Shown here in pieces: positions 1 to 13,400 of a DNA stretch of 64,000 bases. The notes beneath the pieces are model-generated. The model was not told the origin of the DNA. It did no database searches and worked only from the letters and a program-made list of their open reading frames with translations. The stretch is from Glandiceps talaboti (Eukaryota; Hemichordata; Enteropneusta; Spengelidae). The stretch covers positions 24,390,003 through 24,454,002 of the forward strand of contig NC_135551.1 of NCBI RefSeq assembly GCF_964340395.1. The letters are read 5' to 3'. Made by a program: the position numbers and the translations under genes. Position 1 is the stretch's first letter; each line of letters opens with the position of its first letter.

Positions 1-252
1 GTCATCGGAGGTTACCGGTACCGTCCCAAGGGATTACACTATATAACGCGAGATGACGCATGGGTGTTATGAAACGTACGACGCTTACGTTGGTTTATAC
101 ATGTTATACCCGTTATAACATCGAAAAGTGGACTGTGAACTGTAAATTACTCTCTGGCATTGCAAAATAAGGTATCAAGAAGACAACAAAATATGACGGA
201 TACTAAGTGTTGATCGAAAAATTATATCAATTTCAAAGAAAATCAAACTTAC

Positions 253-360
253 CGCGTTATCTCTACGTGCTCTGTGGACGGCAGTGCAAAGTTGAACATG
301 AGAAGTTGTGTAATGAATAGAAGTTGACCTGTGAGAGGCACCCTCTAGAGGCAGGTCAAA
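253..360 (-). other. Candidate first exon of a divergent upstream gene (partial)
   Basis: On the minus strand a strong splice donor (GCG then gtaagttt) ends a possible exon at 253. An ATG at 299–297 opens a frame of 15 codons plus 2 bases up to that donor, beginning M-F-N-F-A-L-P-S. The position, about 250–350 bp upstream of the SEC63 start and on the opposite strand, is what a head-to-head neighbour would look like. The rest of such a gene would lie to the left, outside the window. I do not recognise the peptide, and the exon could equally be non-coding or spurious. Confidence 0.25.
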
Positions 361-603
361 GAACAAAACGAAAGTAGCAAGTAAACTTTAGTATTTGTAT
401 TCGTCAAAAAACATCTCTTTATTTGTTATCCGTAATTTGTTTGGTTATAAAACCATGTACAATGTATATGTATCAATATTATTTTTTTATTTACATAATA
501 TATTTAGACATAATAAAGATAAAATACTTCTTATGAAGCACAGTCGTATTCTGTACTGTGAAAGAATGCTATCGATTTTCACCCGGATAAGCGTGGATAA
601 AAA

Positions 604-3600
604 ATGGCTCGGGCCCAGTTCGTATACGACGAATCTGGCGGAGCATTTCTATATTTTGTAGTGTCCGTATATGCGTTAGTTCTTATACCATTGACGTATC
701 TAATATGGCCGTCTAAAGAAAAGAAAGGTAAGAAAAATCTACGACAACCGTCCTCATATCTCTCCGTTGCGAAACATATTGCGTCTATTTTGAACCGTAA
801 ACATATTAGGATCAGGATACGTGTGTCTGATCTTACAAAAAACTGTGGTCCCGGTATATTCCAGAATTATCCGTGGACAGCAACATTTGGAATTTCAGAT
901 TTAGTGATTTTATTTTGAATATGATAGTCGTGGTCGACAATTTCAGACCCCAATAACATGAGGAATTTTAAAATTAAAAAACAAACAAATTAATGTAAGG
1001 TCAGGACGTGTACAATGTTTGCTTGGTCTTTTAATAGTAATACTAAGTAATAGTTTGATAAATATTTCATTGGTATTAAAACTAAGCTATTTTCTTTGTA
1101 ACATTGGTTATAAAGTGTCAGACACAATTAGCAGAATAGCAGATTTTAATTGCTAATTTTTAAATATGAAATTTTAGTAACTTGTTGCATCGTACTTTAA
1201 AGGCAGATCTGACCATTTTGTGTACTGCTGGTTAGTTTAATAGTTATGTCTCATGTGAAAAATTACACGTAATGTTTCACTTACTGAAAAGTATATGGGG
1301 GGGGGGGGAATCCTTTACATCACATTCAAGGTTGTCAGTTGCAGATTACATGTAAGTTTTGTCATATTCCTAAAAAAAACTTCTGAAGTATGTTTTAACT
1401 TCTATTTAAATACTAATTGTGTACAAATACATAACCTATAACATACAATCTAATAGTCAGCATGTACAATCCAAATACAGAATGCTCACTACTCACTGAG
1501 TAGTCGAACACACAAAATATAGTCTTGACTTCATGGAATGTCCAACGCACACCCATGTTATGTTTAATTCTATTAATTTCAATGACAATAGTATTAAAGA
1601 TAAATTACAAAAAAAGTCTAGACAACTGTTGACAGTCTAGGTTGTCAGGTGTGGACATCGAGAGAGGATGTACATTAATTAACACACACACACACACACT
1701 GACACAAACATATGTGTGAATCAGAATGTAGACTTGCAGTTCTTTTAGTGAGGTGAGGCACAGTCACTTGTGTGCTGAGGATCAGTTCTGCAATATTGAT
1801 ACTTTGAATTTTGAGTATTACAACAGATCCTCAGTGCACAAGTGACTGTGGATGAAAGCTGTACAGTACAGTTTGGGTAAATAGTACAAACCATTTATTT
1901 CTTTAGTTAGTTGATCTCCAGCATACAGATTAGTCTGTAAGGTATGCTGTGACGGGGCACCCTAACACATCAGCCAACCCCTACCAGAGGAGAGAGGAGG
2001 CCGGTGAGGGCGAAACGTCACAACGTATCTTACAGTCTACATAGAGATTACTGTGGTGAAAAGCTCTAGTGTGGACAGATAGTGAAGACCGTGTACCTAC
2101 CTGTACAATATACCTTTTAACAAATTTACAAATTTGTGGAATGTAGATAGAATTTGGTCACTCGTGATACCAGCATACTTTTACAGAAGCTCAAATAAGT
2201 CAAAAATACGCACACAAGTAATGAAAAAACTAATTCCTGTCATGTGCAGCAGGTATGGTTGTATTAGAGTGAACATTTTTTTTCTGTATGAGAGATTATG
2301 ATGTCACCACACATCTACAAATTTGATGTGAAATGTAACTTAATTTTTTTAATTTTTTTTCTCCAGAGGATCCAGACAAATTGAGTAAGCAATGTCATTG
2401 TGAACCATGTGAAAATAAAAGGGGACGGCTTAAAAATAAAGATCCTAGAGCCCACTTCAAAGTCAAATTCAGGTACAGTTATATTATATTGTGTACTAAG
2501 TACTATGCAACTTTTTAGTCACCAATAGCAAGAACTTGTTGAGATCATGGCACTACTGCAGGAAAATCCTATTGTCAGTCCATCTGCCTGTACATGTATA
2601 CTTGTACATGTATGCATTAGACATTGCAACGTAAACCAAACCTGGCATAGTTGTCCTATACTATCAAGGACATTTGAGTTTTATATTGTATTTAATGATA
2701 TAGTGGTGTATCTGCAAGCTAGACTGTTATCAGTATATCAGTATGGCTAAAATTGGTTTCAGCTAGACTGCAAGATACTGGGTATGTTACATGTTATTGG
2801 TCTTTGAGAAGGCAAGGTTACTAAGGGTGTCCCAATATTGTATACTAGCATACCAGGGTTCAGGGTGTGTCCTTTATATTATTCAGTTAAAGTGTACTAA
2901 AGGCAGAAACACAAAATGTAAGTCTGACTTGCTGGATTTTTCCTTTCATAGAAATTATACAAGATTTGACATGTTTTATCTTTTTTTAGTACATGTAGTT
3001 GTACAACAAAAGTTAGATTCAATATTAAATGAAAATAATTCTGTACAAATAAAGTGACAGACTGTGTCCCTTTAAACATCTGTTCAGACTTGTTTTCCTG
3101 TGGAATTGCTATTGTGTGGTCCCCACTCGTGAATTGGGATATTGGGTGAATTGTTGGAAGTGTATAAACTTTTCTGTTGACATTACTGTCTTTGATGTAG
3201 CTACTAGCTGTGTTAGTAAACTAGGATAATTGTGCAACTTGTAGAAGGGTAGATATCATCCACTTCTTACTTGTGCATTCTTGTAGTCAGGTCACTGACA
3301 GACAGTTTATCAGTTGGCTGTGGTGCATGGTGGGAAAGCTAAGTTCTTACCACATTTGCTTGACTGTACTGAGTGACACAAACTTTTCCAGCATAATTGA
3401 AGGATATTGACAACTTTCCCTACTGAAGTGAGTGCATGTGATATTCTTTCAAGGGAAGTAATGAACCAAAGTCAAAGTGTCTGGGTATACTCACAGTCAT
3501 TGTGTACCAAGCTAGGACAGAGACTATGTCATAATACATTTATTCAAATCACTACTCTACCACCAACTACAGATATAAACAAAAGAGGATTAAACTTGTC

Positions 3601-4190
3601 TTTGGTTTTATTTTTCAGAAAAATTTTCCTATTTGCAGCATGGATTATATTTATAATATTAGCGTACAAAGCATCCCAAGTAAAGACAGAAACTGTGGAA
3701 TTTGATCCGTATGAAGTACTACAAATTGACAGGGTATGTTTATGTTTACGCATTCTGAGAATAATCACAAGATTTACTTGTGTTGAAGGGCGGGGTGGGG
3801 GTGGGGGGTGTATAGTCAAGCAGTGTTTTGCTAAGGTTGGGAAACCCCAGTAACAGAAGGGGAGAATATGGTAAAACTGACATAGTTTCCCAATACATTA
3901 TACCATGATATTCGTGACAAACCCCAGTAAATGATTGTGGAACTCGGACAGATTTTATGTGCGTACTGTAATGTCAAGGTCAAATTTACTATGCAGATAG
4001 TAGAATAGAAATTGATATCGGAGTGATTTTATATAGTAATACTATAGTAATAAAGTTACCCTTTTGGAATCTATTTTGAAAAACCATGTTATACAAAATG
4101 TAGCTGACAAAACTTTTGTAAAAGATTACTATTGACTTCAATAGCTTTTACTAATTTTATTTTGCCAATATTCAAAAGTGTTATTGCTAA

Positions 4191-4259
<69 letters not shown>

Positions 4260-6555
4260 GTCATTTAATTGTTGGGAACTCGGGTACATTTTACCTAAGC
4301 ATGGCTCCTAACAAAAAACACTTTCATTAACATTTGCTTGTATTTATTTATTTATTTATTTATTTGTTTATTTGGTTGACAGGGGGCAACCACTGGGGAA
4401 ATTAGGAAAAAATACAGACAGTTGAGTAAGGTACATCATCCAGATAAAGGCGGTGATCACCTGACTTTTATGAAGATAGCAAAAGCTTATGAAGCGTAAG
4501 TAGAGTTTAAGACTGTTGTTTTGGTGGATTGTAGTCATTTCTTACTTTCCAAACAGTGTCATTTATTTTCCATATTCCCGTGACGTAATCATAAATGGGT
4601 CAAGTGGCCGAATTTTGACCAAACTAGTTATTGAAATCTAATTTATCGTGTGATGATGTGTGTCAGTTTTGTTTTTCTGTTTCTCTGGTTGTTTTTAAAT
4701 CCTCTGTTCTCTTTCCCCAGATTAACAGATGAAGAAGCAAAGAAGAATTGGGAAGAACATGGAAATCCAGATGGTCCTCAAGGTAGCATCCTGTAGTAGA
4801 TGTACACAGAAAATAGCCAACATAGAATAGAAGCACTTCTCAGTAATTGTCTCATAAATTCTGTAATGGCCAACATACAGTATATTTGACATTTGTTTGA
4901 CATTGTAATTTTATCCAGTAACTTGAGATTTAAAATTTAATTTACATCTCACTACTTTAAGTGGATTTTTGTGACATGTAAGTGTAAGGGGATAATTTCA
5001 GGCATGGAGATCATACAAACATACCTTATATAGAATTTTGAAGGTCAAATGATTGTGGTACAGATGTAGTAATGTGTATAATATGTTAAAAAGAGTGCTG
5101 GATGAGGAAGGGAGGGATATGGTAAAATTAAAAAAATTTTTTTTAATATCAATTTTTTTTCTTCACTTGTATATTAAATTAAAATGTTTTAAGGAGTGTT
5201 ATCAAATTAAGATGTACTATTTGAACTTGTCTGGATTGTATTACACGAATATGTAATGTTTTTTTGTTTTTTTTTCATCTGCAGCCACTAGTTTTGGTAT
5301 CGCACTGCCAGCATGGATTGTAGAAAAACAAAACTCTGTGTGGGTAAGTCTGTGAAGTGATAATCCATTCTTCACCATTCATTCATTCAGACATGATGAA
5401 TTCAGTATTCTTGTATACGGTGAATATATGTATTTTGGTACCAGATTATTTTGACATATTTAGCTGAAATTGTTTTTGTGCCATAATAAATCAAGGTATC
5501 ACGTTCACATGTTAATTACCAAAGGTAATTATACAGACAGAAAATTTTAGCTAAATGTATTTACTCACAAAAGTACATAGCATCGTCGCAATTCGCAAAC
5601 CACGACTGTTTTACAGCACCGTTCTTAACGAGTCGGTCCCAACTATTATTTAGAAGTGTATTGGAAGAAATAATAACTCTGGTTTGAGAGAGAATGTGTA
5701 CATAGTTGAAAATTATTTATTTTCCAAGTGGAGCCAAACTGTCTTTGTGTACAAGATAAATATATTGCTATTTAACCATGACAACCATGTTATATTACAG
5801 TGTCTTGATTGGTAATCCATGCATTAGAATTTTCATTTTGAATTTGGCATAGATTAATGTATCTGACATTCAGTTCATTAGAAATGATTTTGTTCTGCTG
5901 TTGATGGGAACAAAATGATTGTAAAAAATTTGTGATTTTGATATTTTGTTTGTTGCATACCCATAGGTACTTGCAGCATATGGTATAGCGTTTATGGTGG
6001 TTTTACCTGCAGCTGTGGTATGTACATATTCAGATGTGTGTCTAATAAAAAAACATATCCAAAATTATAGTATGAATTTCAGTGTTGATCTAAATTTAAC
6101 TTTAAATGAAGAGGAACGAGACAGATTCATTAAAATATTTTAAGCCACGTTTCGTTGAAAACCTAGATTAAAATGTCAGTGTGAAAATTGTTACCGGTAT
6201 TAATGTTTTTATTCTGTATGTCTGAATTCTTACTTGTTCCTAAAATGCATATTATATTATACCAGTATATTGAGGATGCAAATTGAGAGGTATGATTGGT
6301 CTAGACAGCAAAATAACTGTGCTTAAATTGTGGTATAGCACAGTTGGCATGCCTCCAAGTGGCCCTGAATGAGAATAGTATTTGACAGTCAAAAGATGTC
6401 GTCTGCATCCATCATGGCTGCCATACCTATACTGCTTATGCTCATCCATATGTGTGATTAATCGGTCAAAACCTTGGGGTGTATTGCTTATGGATATTCC
6501 ATCAAATTGTGTATACAAATGCATACAAATACAATGATAAAATAAACACAGACAT

Positions 6556-6598
<43 letters not shown>

Positions 6599-7385
6599 TG
6601 CATTCATACACACAAACAAACACACACACACACAGTTCCACATACACAAACACATACACATATAAATTGTGCCAAAGACACATAACAACACTGTTAATAT
6701 CATATCTCCTCCTACAGGGTACATGGTGGTATAGATCTATCAAATTTAGTGCTGACCAGATTCTACTGGATACAACACAGTTATTCTTTTATTTCTTCCA
6801 TAAAACTCAAAATATGGCAATCAAACGTAAGTAGGCAGAAGTTGTTCTAATCAAACGTATCACTTATATTCTACTACTTCTATACATGTTTTACTGGCAA
6901 CTAGACAACAATGTTTTACTGGCAACTAGACAACAATATTCACTAAAAAAAAATCTCAGATTATTGAAGATTAAGATACCCACAGGGTTGACATCAAGAA
7001 CTTTTTTTTCATCTACTTTCACTGCACATCAAGAAATTATATTCTCCCCCTTCATATTCTTGAGTTTCAATGGTATAGTTTAAATTCTACCCAATTCTAA
7101 TTATCACTGTACGTAATACTTTATTTTGTATTGGTGCGTATCAGGTGCTATGATGGTCCTCACTGCTGCATGGGAGTTTGAGAAAGGACATAATGCTGAA
7201 ATTCAGTATAGACCTAGTGATAATGAAGAAGTTCCTATGGTAAGAGTAACGCTTAGTTTCTTTCCACCAAAAAGGATAACAATCCTCAAAAGTAGTGTGT
7301 GTGTGTATGTGTGTCTGTGTCTGTGTCTGTGTCTGTGTCTGTGTCTGTGTCTGTGTCTGTGTCTGTGTGAGTGTGTCTGTCTGTC

Positions 7386-7430
<45 letters not shown>

Positions 7431-10400
7431 GTCTGTGTCTGTGTGTCTCTGTCTGTCTGTGTCTGTGTTTATCTGTCTGTGTTTCTGTGTGTCTGTTCTC
7501 CCCATGCAGTGTTCATCTTGAACAAGGTGGTAACAAGTGCACCAAGTCCTCGTGTGAATCCTGAGTGCTTTTATGCAAAAAAATGAAATAAAAATAGCTA
7601 CCAGACCTATTTTCCTGTAACTGGTAACTACTAAAGGTACAACTTTACTACAAGTATCTATCTTAACCATCTAATGAAAAAAAAAAAACATCGAGGGAGA
7701 ACATTGACTTATGTGTTAGTACATATTAAAGGTGGTCCTTTCTCCACGGGTAGACAGGGTATACTTGTGATTCAGAAGGAGGATGTTTTGGTATCCCATA
7801 TAGTCTCTGTTCAAGCTTTTTGTAATAATGAAATTAAATTGCATGTTCTTACAGTTGATAAGGGATCTATCTGGTGTGAATGAGAAAGTGAAGGAGAAAC
7901 CTATGTGTTACCCCTATGCTATCAAAGCCAGAGCCTTGCTACATGCTTACTTAGCCAAGAAAGAATTGAATCCCAAGACTTTGCATAAAGGTAATTATGA
8001 AAGATTGATATGATATTGAAATCTTGAAATGAGATTTCTCAATGCAGATGTGATTGTATAAGTTCAAACATGGGTTTTGTGTTTGTTTAGTATGTATCAT
8101 TCTCATTATAGAAAAATAATAGTCACTGATGTGATTGACAGTTCTAAGGATTATGTTAAAATGGATATATGGATGAGGGTTGGGTATTTATGTAGGATTT
8201 TTAATTTATAAAACTATTTTATCATGGTGTCCTACATGAAAAATCAATGTGAAACAACATATGCAAAGTGTGTGTTTGTAACTCAAGACACTGCAAAAAG
8301 CTAAAAAATGTGTAAAAAAAAAAGTTTGTTATTGTACGTACAATAATTTAATAACAAAGATTTTACACATTTATCAGTCTTTTGCAATGTATTGATTTAC
8401 AAACATAGACTTGGTCTATGTTGTTTCACATTGATTTTTCATGTAGGAAGCCATAATAAAATTGTTTCACAAATAAAAAATCCAAAATAAATACTCAATC
8501 CTCATCCATATGATCTCTTTAAAGCAGCACTAGTTGTAACAGGGTATCATTATTTCGATCAGTCAACCAAAAACATATTCACTGAAAATTATTAGAATAT
8601 CATCAATTAGATACAGTACACGTTAATTAGAGGTTGATTATATCCATAAGTAGTACAGCAACAGGTTGAAATTGTGATTGCATTTGGGCGTTGACTTTTA
8701 GGTACTGACTTAGAAATCAATTTGATTGGCTATATTGCATCATACTATGTGTACTGCTACACAAATATGTTTACCCACAGTAGATTCAATACTTTTCAGG
8801 GTGTACAATATGACAAGTAAGTCATTACATCTAACAAAAAAGTTTCAAAAAATGTTCAAGTTGCAAGTATAGTGTAGCTTTAACTCACTGGTAGGGTTGA
8901 TTGTTGGGATGAAATATTTTAATTTTGTTTATATCAAACTATTTGATAAATTCTGATGGTGTACAATGTATGTCTTATTATGGCAGTCTACTAGAGTAAA
9001 GCCATTCTACATTAATCGTCTAATATGTTCATATATTTCTTATACTTCCTTGCAGATCTGGAATACATGCTGAAGAAAGGCCCTATGTTGGTTAATGAAA
9101 TGATCAGTGTTTGTTCACAATTGTTTCACTATGCCAATGCAGGCAGAGGTAAGATAGAAATGAGTATACAAGAATCATCAAAGTGTGTCGTTTCATTTGT
9201 CTCTGCTTTTCTCAGGTGTAATGTGATTAATTTGACATTTTTTATCTCGCAAACATATTCTCTCATTCTGTCTCACTGCTTCTTCAAAAACACACTAGCC
9301 TGGGTTACACAGGCAATGTAACAAGCAACACATAGCATCATCGGTCACTGTTATCTGTGTAACCCCAGTGGCAGCATTGCCAAGACTGGCTTGGCAACAA
9401 TGCGAAAATATCCAACATGTTAGATTTATGGCAACACATTGCCAGAGTTGCTGTTCTGTGTGTAACTTTAGTTAGACATCTGTGTCCATACAGCAAATAT
9501 TGTTGAATAATTAGATCTCTTTTCTTTTTATTGAAGTTCAACCTGGACGTGAGCCTCGCCTGGAAACATTTGAAAATTGCATGAAGTTAAGTCAAATGAT
9601 TGTGCAGCGTTCCTGGGAACATAAATCTCCATTGTTGCAATTACCTCATTTTAATGATGATGTACTAAGGCATTGTATTACAAGAAAGGTTAGTACAATA
9701 GCTCTTTGTGCAGGAGGTTAGTACAATAGCTCTTTGTGCAGGAGGTTAGTACAATAGCTCTTTGTGCAGGAGGTTAGTACAATAGCTCTTTGTGCAGGAG
9801 GTTAGTACAATAGCTCTTTGTGCAGGAGGTTAGTACAATAGCTCTTTGTGCAGGAAGTTAGTACAATAGCTCTTTGTGCAGCAGGTTAGTACAATAGCTC
9901 TTTGTGCAGGAGGTTAGTACAATAGCTCTTTGTGCAGGAGGTTAGTACAATAGCTCTTTGTGCAGGAGGTTAGTACAATAGTTCTTTGTGCAGGAGGTTA
10001 GTACAATAGTTCTTTGTGCAGGAGGTTAGTACAATAGCTCTTTGTGCAGGAGGTTAGTACAATAGCTCTTTGTCCAGGAGCACATTTTCCATAAAAATTC
10101 TTTCCTAGTAATTTCCTTTATCTAGTTGGTTTTATTATTTTCTTAAACTTTGGGTTCTGGAGTGTCATTTCATGATTTCACATCACATAAAGTTTGCTCA
10201 ATTGCCAAGAAACACCAAATCCTAAGTGTATATTTCCTTCAGATAAATAAGTTATGAATATGCATTGTTCACCTAATAAATATTTGTGTCTGTCGAGACC
10301 ATGATGCAATGGTGTATCACTGCTAAAACAATAGAGATGAAAAAGCCGAGCAAAATTTATGTGATGTGAAATCTTAAAAAAATGACTCACCAGAACCCCC

Positions 10401-13400
10401 AGTTTATGAAGTATCGTCATTTCCTGGAGGGACGTTCCCTTATCTCTATGGTATGGTTTGCTGGACAGATATTAATTAAAATTATGAATATGGAGCATAC
10501 AATTACATAATTTGTAAACATTATACACACACTAAGATAAGAAAGCAAACAATTACTATGTCACAATGAATTATTTAATGCTTCAAGAAATTATGTAGTG
10601 TTACTTGACTCGTTTGACATGATCTGAGTACTAGTAGTAGTAATGTAACCAATGTGTTTGATTTTTTACAGCGTAATATACGCAACCTGAGGGCGTTAGC
10701 TGGCATGAAGGAAGCTGATCGACGTGCGTTGTTGAGGAACTTAGAAGATGACAAGTATAATGACGTGATGAATGTTTTAAATTCAATGCCACATGTAGAA
10801 ATGGATGTCAGATCTGAAGGTAAGAGATACTTTGTTATGGCAGGTCAAAGGTCAATAGCTTAGTGTATTGGATGTTAGATCTGGGGTAAGAGAGACTTAG
10901 ACCTGGTCAAAGGTCAATAGCTTAGTGTCATGGATGTGGAAGGTAAGAGACTATTAGGTCAGGTCAAAGGTCAACAGCTTGTAATGGATTGGAATTTCAC
11001 CATTATAATGGAAATTTTCTGTAGCCTGTGCCCAGTCAACCTAGGGGTAGCTCTCTTCACAGTTTTGGGGTTTATTAGATTTCCATTCTCCCACTCTACA
11101 TCTTTCTAGAAAGGAAAGTGAGTTTTTAATGGATTTATTGGAGTTAAAATTGTGGTCCACTTAGTGATCGTGAAGAGATAGATTTGAATTGAATCTCAGA
11201 AGTGATGTGGAGATTTTCTGTAGCATGCCAAAATGTAGTGGATAGTTTATTACAAGCTTCAATGAAGGATTGTGTACATTTATATGATTTCAATGTTCCA
11301 TTACTGGACTTTTATCATTAGAAATGTATCTAGAATTTTGCTATAGTTCAAATTCAAGTTCAAGAGAGAATGAAAACTTTTATCTTTCAGTTTTGGATGA
11401 TGAAGATGGTGCACATATTGGAGCTGGTGATATTGTCACCGTTACAGTGACTTTGACTAGAAAAACACTTGAGGTGAGTCATTATTTTCTGCATTCACTG
11501 CTTCTATTGATAGTTTGTTTTCATTACATATTTTAACACACTTCTAAAAGGGAACAATACTGCCATTTCATGACTTTACATCATATACAGTATGCAGGAT
11601 TGCTGAGAAATACCAAGTTGAAATTTGTTCCTCTTTCATTGTTCAGTTAATGCCTTTGCCATAGACCCACAATATCTCATGGAGTCAACAAATATACTGC
11701 TAAGTGCTTAATACCTTCAAATAAAATAATCATAAATATTTAGAAATGGCAAGGTTTAATTTGTTGACATAAACATGGGTTGTCGGTGGCCGAGTGGTTA
11801 AACCACTTTATTCTTACCACTGCGGTAGGGGTTTGAACTCATTCAGGTTTGATTAAATTTACTACACTGTAAGTAAGAAGAGTGTCGTTCAGTTTGACTC
11901 TACCAAACAACGCAGCTTTTCCCCGGGTACTCCGGTTTCCTCCTGCATTAACACTGAACCCATGAGGAATGGCCCTCACTGGACTTCTTGGGAAACAACT
12001 GTTTATACACTTAAAGAACTATTCAGCATAAAGAAATTTATTCCATTTATTCCATATTGTAGATTGTATTTTGTAAGAAATTACTGGTATGTTCAGTGTG
12101 GTCAATAGTAGGATTACCGGGTAGATGTTATCCCCCAATAGTTTTCTTCATTCAGCCAAGGAAAATAGGTCACTGAGTATTTTCTGGCTGAATGAAAAAA
12201 AAATAATGGAGAATAACATAATTATACCAGTGCCAGTAATATCAAAGAAAAATCGGGGAAAGTAATGACAATTGTGAACATTTTCACTCATATTTCGAAC
12301 ATACGTGAAAGAGACACGTATTGTTATAATGTAGAATGACCAGAGTATATATTCCATATTTTTGTTCTAAATGGTTCATGCATTGTATAATGTATGATAA
12401 ATGATAGTATAATATATATATATACATTGTAGTTTTTTCAGCATGATGATATCAATGAGGATGGTATAGGGGAAGAAGATGAACAAGAAAGGGTAAGTTT
12501 ACTCCTCTTTATGATATAGTACACCCCTCAAAACCAAGAATGGACTGATCCATCTTCAGATAATAATAGGGATATACCCAGACATAGGGTTGTTTTTGAG
12601 GAGAGAAATATATCGACTACCCCCTCAAAACCAAGAATGGACCAATGTATCTTTAGGTAATAGAGGAATGTATCAAGACACACGGATGTTTGAGCTGAGA
12701 GGAGAGAATATACCCATTACTCCTCCCAAAAACCAAGAATGGACCAATCTCAGATAACAATTGAATAGGGACATACCAAGACACAGGGCTGTGAGGAAGG
12801 AGAGGATAGCAAACCTGACTTGTGGTCAAATACGATGAGATTATTGTCAAATCTTGATATTGTGAGTAATTTGTGTAAATATCTTGTATGGTCTTAATTT
12901 CAGAATGATTCACCCAAACCTACCAAAAATAAACCCAAAGTGTGGGAAAAGCAGAGGAAAGGCAAAAAGAACAAACCTAAAAAAGGTAAACAACAACCTG
13001 CCAAGAAACCAGTGAAGAAAGCAGTACAGCAGAACAAGACCAACCAAGTCAACGTAAGTACAGTTTTAGACTCTCAGTCTTCACTCAGTTAATTGTACAT
13101 ATGTATCTATATGATCAACGGAGAGAGAGAGGGTAATTAGTCAAGCTGGATGGATGCTTTGAAGGCATCAACAGACCCAGTCTTTACTTATGTTATTTTC
13201 CTGTTAGATCCAGTCTATTATTTGTGGGAAGATTGGGTTTTTGAAGATGTCTGTGTTACAGTGCAGTATCTGGAAGTTGTTTGTTGCATTTCTCCATGGG
13301 TTTTGTGCAAAACAAATCCTGCAAATTTGCTTCGCTTTATTGACCTCATTGGCCAGGTTCACCAAGCAGCTATATACGGTAGTCCAGTACCCTTTATAGT

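Noticed and set aside
6252-6834. Open frames on both strands across the CA microsatellite
   Set aside because: Low-complexity Cys/Val or His/Thr translation; the only real coding here is SEC63 exon 8 (6718–6826).
7126-7670. Several 70–155-codon frames of alternating Cys/Val, Leu/Ser or Asp/Thr
   Set aside because: Produced by the TG/TCTG microsatellite in SEC63 intron 9.
9689-10080. CRISPR-like array
   Set aside because: Units are contiguous identical 28-mers with no variable spacers, in an animal intron: a minisatellite.
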